Below the pieces are notes generated by a model that saw only the letters and a list, made by a program, of their open reading frames with translations, was not told the DNA's origin and searched no databases. The translations under genes were made by a program, and so were the position numbers. A stretch of DNA of 64,000 bases, taken from the NCBI RefSeq assembly GCF_002000125.1, contig NZ_MLHH01000009.1, positions 41,815 to 105,814 on the forward strand, read 5' to 3'. Positions 60,491-64,000 of this stretch are shown here, in pieces; the stretch's first letter is position 1, and each line of letters starts with the position of its first letter. This DNA comes from Rodentibacter heidelbergensis. GTDB lineage: Bacteria; Pseudomonadota; Gammaproteobacteria; Enterobacterales; Pasteurellaceae.

Positions 60491-61312
60491 TTACCAGCCT
60501 TTCGCTACGCCATCTTTAAAGTGTTTTTTCGCTTCTTGATACACTTCTTCGGTTTGATAAGCTTTTACAAAGTCTTGCACGGCTTTGCTATCTTTGTTGT
60601 CTGTGCGGGCAACGATGATATTCACATACGGCGAATCTTTATCTTCTACAAAAACACCGTTATCTTGTGCATTTAGCCCCACTTGACCGGCATAAGTGTT
60701 GTTGACCACCGCTAAATCCACATCATCTAATGCACGGGCTGCAATGGAAGTGTCTACTTCGGTGATGTTTAAATTTTTTGGATTTTCAACAATATCCAAC
60801 ACTGTTGAGAAAAGGTTATTCGCATCTTTTAATTTAATTAACCCTTGTTTTTCAAGAAGAATTAATGCACGGCCACGGTTGCTCGGGTCATTTGGCACAA
60901 CGATTTTTGCCCCTTCTTGTAATTCATTCACATTTTTAATTTTTTTGGAATAGCCCGCTAACGGGTAAACAAAGGTATTGCCTACGATAACCAAATTATT
61001 GAGGTTTTTGGCTTTAGAATCTTCGTCTAAATAAGGTTTGTGTTGCATCGCATTGGCGTCTAAATCACCGGTAGAAACGGCGGTGTTAGGCAAAGCATAG
61101 TCGTTAAATTCAACAAATTGCACCTCTAAACCATATTTTTCTTTTGCTACTTTGGCGGCAATTTCAGCCACTTGGTGTTCCGGGCCTGACATGACGCCCA
61201 CTTTTATTTTAGCAGGTGCTGATGTGTTAGTTTGTGCTTTGTCATCTTTACAGCCGGTTAACACAAGGGCTGAGGCGATAGCAGTGATTGCAAATAAGCT
61301 TTTTAATTTCAT
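60491..61312 (-). CDS. metQ: D-methionine-binding lipoprotein MetQ
   Basis: MetQ is the substrate-binding lipoprotein of the MetNIQ importer for L- and D-methionine. The 273-residue protein has a lipoprotein signal with lipobox LTGC (Cys near residue 20), then the NlpA-type domain (GVMSGPEHQVAEIAAKVAKE, DLDANAMQHKPYLDE, VPNDPSNRGRALILLE). A frame extends upstream, but AGGAAGGAAA precedes the ATG at 61312. metI lies 40 bases upstream on the same strand. Confidence 0.95.
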   Translation of the reverse strand: MKLKSLFAITAIASALVLTGCKDDKAQTNTSAPAKIKVGVMSGPEHQVAEIAAKVAKEKYGLEVQFVEFNDYALPNTAVSTGDLDANAMQHKPYLDEDSKAKNLNNLVIVGNTFVYPLAGYSKKIKNVNELQEGAKIVVPNDPSNRGRALILLEKQGLIKLKDANNLFSTVLDIVENPKNLNITEVDTSIAARALDDVDLAVVNNTYAGQVGLNAQDNGVFVEDKDSPYVNIIVARTDNKDSKAVQDFVKAYQTEEVYQEAKKHFKDGVAKGW

Positions 61313-61352
61313 AAGATTTCCTTCCTGTGAAGTGGTGAGTGTTGTGGTTAAA

Positions 61353-62042
61353 TTAACGGTGATCGACTTTCTTCGCCAAAGTGTCACCGAGTTTTTGGCT
61401 AATCATCACGAAAAGCACGATAATAATTGTGGCGACCCAAGTCACATAGGGCATATTACGATAGACACCGTAGTTGATAGCAAGGCTGCCTAGCCCGCCG
61501 CCACCTTGTGTTCCCGCCATGGCGGAGTAGCCCACGAGGGTAACCAGGGTGAGGGTGATGCCGTTGATTAAGGTTGGCAAGGCTTCCGGTAAATAAAATT
61601 TACGCACAATTTGCCATTTGGTCGCCCCCATAGCTTGCGCCGCTTCAGTGAGGCCGTTTGGGATTTCCATTAAGGCATTGGCCGTTAAACGTGCCACGAA
61701 AGGCATGGCGCAAATGCTAAGTGGAATAATCGCCGCCGTCGTGCCAAGCACCGTGCCGACAATAAAACGGGTTACCGGCAGTAAAATTAACAGCAAAATA
61801 ATAAAGGGAATTGAACGACCAATATTAATAATGGTGTTTAACACAAAGTGTGTACGTTGGTTTTGCAGAATTTCACTTTTTCCGGTGAGGAATGTCCATA
61901 CGCCAAGGGGAATGCCGACAATCATCGCAAGTAATGTGGAGGCAAAACTAATATAGATCGTTTCGTAAGTGGCGGTGGCAACCACGCTCCACATTTGTGG
62001 GGTAAGCTGTTGGGTAAATGTTGCCCAGAAATCATTGAACAT
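61353..62042 (-). CDS. metI: Methionine ABC transporter permease MetI
   Basis: MetI is the inner-membrane permease of MetNIQ. The 229-residue protein has five hydrophobic helices and the binding-protein-dependent permease motif [24 protein letters not shown], which contacts the ATPase. Its start overlaps the metN stop by 11 bases, so the two are translationally coupled. Confidence 0.95.
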   Translation of the reverse strand: MFNDFWATFTQQLTPQMWSVVATATYETIYISFASTLLAMIVGIPLGVWTFLTGKSEILQNQRTHFVLNTIINIGRSIPFIILLLILLPVTRFIVGTVLGTTAAIIPLSICAMPFVARLTANALMEIPNGLTEAAQAMGATKWQIVRKFYLPEALPTLINGITLTLVTLVGYSAMAGTQGGGGLGSLAINYGVYRNMPYVTWVATIIIVLFVMISQKLGDTLAKKVDHR

Positions 62043-63069
62043 AGCCGAGTACCTCTACACGAACATTGTTTTCCATTAAATACACTTTAGTTTGAGTAAT
62101 GGCATCTTCATCACCTTCTACTTCGGCAATGGTGTAACCAAATTTTACGCCGCCGGCATAATCAATTTGGGAGGTGAGAATACTCAGTTCCACACCAAAT
62201 TTTTTTGAAGCTTGTGAAAGCAAAGGCGCATCGACCGAACGGCCGGTAAATTCAAATTTAATAATCGGGTAGGCTTTACTGTGTTTTGGTGTATCCGTTA
62301 AATTTTCCAAATACTCGTCAGGTAAGTTGATATGAAAGGTCGAGCGGATAAAATCTTGCGCTAATTCGGTTTTCGGATTAGAGAAAATTTCCCCCACCGT
62401 GCCTTGTTCCACAAGGCGGCCCTGATCAATCACCGCAACCTGATCGCAAATTTGTTTCACCACTTCCATTTCATGTGTGATAAGCAAAATCGTAATGCCT
62501 AAAGTGCGGTTGATTTCTTTTAATAATTTGAGAATGGATTGTGTGGTCGCAGGGTCTAATGCACTTGTGGCTTCATCACATAACAGCACTTTTGGGTCGC
62601 TTGCTAAGGCTCGGGCAATGGCAACACGTTGTTTTTGTCCACCGGAAAGATTGCTCGGATAGGTATCGCGCTTTTCATTTAGCCCTACTAGGGTTAAAAG
62701 TGCGGTGATTTTTTCTTGAATTTTTGCTTTTGGCACGCCTTCCAGTTCTAAGGGGAGTGCCACATTTTCAAACACGGTGCGTGAACTGAGTAGGTTGAAA
62801 TGCTGGAAAATCATGCCAATATGACGGCGGGCATGCACCAGTTCTTGGTCGGAAAGTTGGGTGAGTTCGATGCCATCCACCACCACCGATCCGCTTGTGG
62901 GTTTTTCTAGCAAATTGACGCAACGAATAAGCGTACTTTTCCCGGCACCGGATGCGCCAATGACGCCACAAATCTGCCCTTTTTCAACATTTAATGAAAC
63001 ATTATCAAGTGCGGTCAATTTTTTGCCCGGCAACTCAAAAATCTTCGTAATGTGACTCAGGTTAATCAT
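62032..63069 (-). CDS. metN: Methionine ABC transporter ATPase MetN
   Basis: MetN powers methionine import by MetNIQ. The 345-residue protein has the ABC core (Walker A GASGAGKS, signature [15 protein letters not shown], Walker [13 protein letters not shown]) and a C-terminal NIL domain (from about residue 260, [15 protein letters not shown]) that binds methionine and inhibits transport when the cell is replete. It is the first gene of the operon, behind a putative MetJ box. Uptake signals lie in the gene (near 62500, 62699 and 63010). Confidence 0.96.
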   Translation of the reverse strand: MINLSHITKIFELPGKKLTALDNVSLNVEKGQICGVIGASGAGKSTLIRCVNLLEKPTSGSVVVDGIELTQLSDQELVHARRHIGMIFQHFNLLSSRTVFENVALPLELEGVPKAKIQEKITALLTLVGLNEKRDTYPSNLSGGQKQRVAIARALASDPKVLLCDEATSALDPATTQSILKLLKEINRTLGITILLITHEMEVVKQICDQVAVIDQGRLVEQGTVGEIFSNPKTELAQDFIRSTFHINLPDEYLENLTDTPKHSKAYPIIKFEFTGRSVDAPLLSQASKKFGVELSILTSQIDYAGGVKFGYTIAEVEGDEDAITQTKVYLMENNVRVEVLGYVQ

Positions 63070-63114
63070 ATAAGCCTTTGTTTTTTGCGATGATAAAATA
63101 TATTTCGGTATTCT

Positions 63115-63130
63115 AGATGTCTAGATTGCT
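63115..63130 (-). promoter_or_regulatory. Putative MetJ box before metNIQ
   Basis: AGATGTCT and AGATTGCT lie in tandem, as MetJ sites do (consensus AGACGTCT repeated at 8-base steps). The first matches at seven of eight positions, the second at five. It lies about 45 bases upstream of the metN ATG, where methionine-loaded MetJ would repress the importer. Confidence 0.5.
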
Positions 63131-63242
63131 GTGTCAATATGTGGCGGGATCTTTTTTAGACAGATTGGTTATAACTTATAGTTTGCCAATTGTTCTGATT
63201 AAAGGGATAATTTTGCAGCAAAATCTGGTGAGGGATAGGAAA

Positions 63243-63806
63243 GTGAATAAAGCCATTTTTTTAGATCGGGATGGCACATTAAACATTGATTATGGTTATG
63301 TGCACGAGATCGATCATTTCAAATTTATCGAAGGGGCAATTGACGCATTAAGAACGTTAAAAGGCATGGGCTATTTGCTGGTGTTGGTGACAAATCAATC
63401 AGGCATTGCCCGTGGTTATTTTTCTGAAGATCAATTCTTGCAACTCACGGAATGGATGGATTGGTCGTTGGCAGAGCAAGGCGTGGATTTAGACGGTATT
63501 TATTATTGCCCTCATCATATTCAAGGCAAAGGGGAATATCGTGAAGATTGCGACTGTCGCAAGCCGAAATCGGGAATGTTGCTGCAAGCCATAAAAGAAT
63601 TGAAGATCGATCCAACTAAATCGGTCATGATTGGCGATAAAGTGGACGATATCAAAGCCGGAATAGGGGCAAAAGTGAAAATGAACGTGTTAGTGCGTTC
63701 GGGGAAATCCGTGACAGTGGAAGGGGAGCGGCTAGCGGATTATGTGTTGAACTCCATTGCGGATTTGCCCCACCTTTTAACAAGTTTAGTAAAACCGCAA
63801 AATTGA
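63243..63806 (+). CDS. gmhB: D-glycero-D-manno-heptose-1,7-bisphosphate phosphatase
   Basis: GmhB removes the C7 phosphate from heptose-1,7-bisphosphate in the synthesis of ADP-heptose for lipopolysaccharide core. The 187-residue HAD protein has the nucleophile motif [19 protein letters not shown] (motif II), the zinc-loop [20 protein letters not shown] and [10 protein letters not shown]. The frame extends upstream to 63117, but the N-terminus [11 protein letters not shown] fits homologues, so a GTG at 63243 with GAGGGA upstream is chosen. It is divergent from metN and just upstream of an rRNA operon, the order found at E. coli rrnH. Confidence 0.93.
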   Translation: MNKAIFLDRDGTLNIDYGYVHEIDHFKFIEGAIDALRTLKGMGYLLVLVTNQSGIARGYFSEDQFLQLTEWMDWSLAEQGVDLDGIYYCPHHIQGKGEYREDCDCRKPKSGMLLQAIKELKIDPTKSVMIGDKVDDIKAGIGAKVKMNVLVRSGKSVTVEGERLADYVLNSIADLPHLLTSLVKPQN

Positions 63807-63876
63807 TCTTATTTTGAAGGGATCGCTTCACTTTTAACCAAAAGATCGTTTTTTTCGATTTTTTTACAAAAACCAC

Positions 63877-63904
63877 TTGCGCGGCATAAAAAAATGCCTA
63901 TAAT
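63877..63904 (+). promoter_or_regulatory. rRNA operon promoter
   Basis: TTGCGC (63877-63882), a 16-base spacer and TATAAT (63899-63904) are followed by a GC-rich discriminator (GCACGGC), the usual form of stable-RNA promoters under stringent control. The preceding 40 bases are rich in A and T and may act as an UP element. Confidence 0.85.
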
Positions 63905-63917
63905 GCACGGCACACAA

Positions 63918-64000
63918 CGACGCACTGTTGTGAAGAAGTTTAGTTTTACAGTGCGTCGTTGTTTTTTGCTCTTTAACAACGAATCAGACAATCTGTGTGG
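63918..64000 (+). other. 5' leader of an rRNA operon (16S gene beyond the right edge)
   Basis: CGACGCACTGT and ACAGTGCGTCG (63918-63928 and 63949-63959) form an 11-base boxB-like hairpin, followed by the boxA antitermination element TGCTCTTTAACAA (63967-63979) and the conserved GACAATCTGTGTGG. These direct Nus-dependent antitermination of rrn transcripts. The 16S gene itself should begin shortly after base 64000. Confidence 0.88.

Noticed and set aside
63117..63242. Longer N-terminus for gmhB
   Set aside because: It would add about 42 residues not seen in the family and overlaps the putative MetJ box; the GTG at 63243 fits homologues.

Overview
The window is a chromosomal segment of a gamma-proteobacterium of the family Pasteurellaceae. 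The Hin-type DNA uptake signal core AAGTGCGGT (or its complement) recurs throughout, for example at 8717, 10859, 14769, 17044, 21011, 39994, 41090 and 57793. Gene neighbourhoods are those of Haemophilus, Aggregatibacter and Pasteurella (tamA-tamB-ppx, yqaB-yqaA-luxS, metNIQ next to gmhB and an rRNA operon). Aggregatibacter or a close Haemophilus relative is my best guess; the genus is inference. I see no insertion sequence, prophage, CRISPR array or tRNA gene.

Layout: 1-7.3 kb holds the 3' part of lon, an AbgT-type transporter, hemW and the rpiA-serA pair. 7.3-17.1 kb is purL with a divergent DUF924 gene, then small metabolic and stress genes (flavodoxin-fold reductase, alpha/beta hydrolase with a divergent LysR regulator, FNT channel, AhpD-like protein) and lpxH. 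17.2-22.7 kb holds plsC-ftsP, an unrecognised secreted protein, slyX, fkpA, a YheO-like regulator and tusDCB. 22.9-31.4 kb is the complete spc and alpha ribosomal-protein operons (rplN to rplQ with secY and rpoA). Here the spc operon directly follows tusB rather than the S10 operon, and has its own strong promoter. 31.7-38.6 kb carries an AraC-type regulator divergent from hchA, a quinone oxidoreductase, cyaA and narP. 38.6-48.3 kb is an envelope block: sigma-E with rseA and rseB, then tamA, tamB and ppx. 48.4-49.7 kb is a small accessory stretch (ImmA/IrrE-like protease, two-helix membrane protein, lone PRD domain). 49.9-58.2 kb holds yqaB, yqaA, luxS-purT, aqpZ, trmL, rsmD and ftsYEX. 58.5-60.4 kb is a trimeric autotransporter adhesin behind a poly-G tract and a Fur box. 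60.5-64 kb is metNIQ, gmhB and the promoter and leader of an rRNA operon whose 16S gene lies beyond the right edge.

Regulatory links readable from the DNA: PurR-type operators at purL and at rpiA-serA; a sigma-E promoter before rpoE; a MetJ-type box before metN; a Fur box before the adhesin; the S4 pseudoknot leader before rpsM and an S8 hairpin at rplE; and a TTG start on cyaA. Most genes are core housekeeping. The parts most worth a second look are the adhesin with its putative phase-variation and iron switch and its unusually regular asparagine coiled coil, the ImmA/two-helix gene pair, the putative purine control of rpiA-serA, and the operon breakpoint at tusB/rplN. All functional calls rest on reading the sequence and remembered family features; no database search was run.
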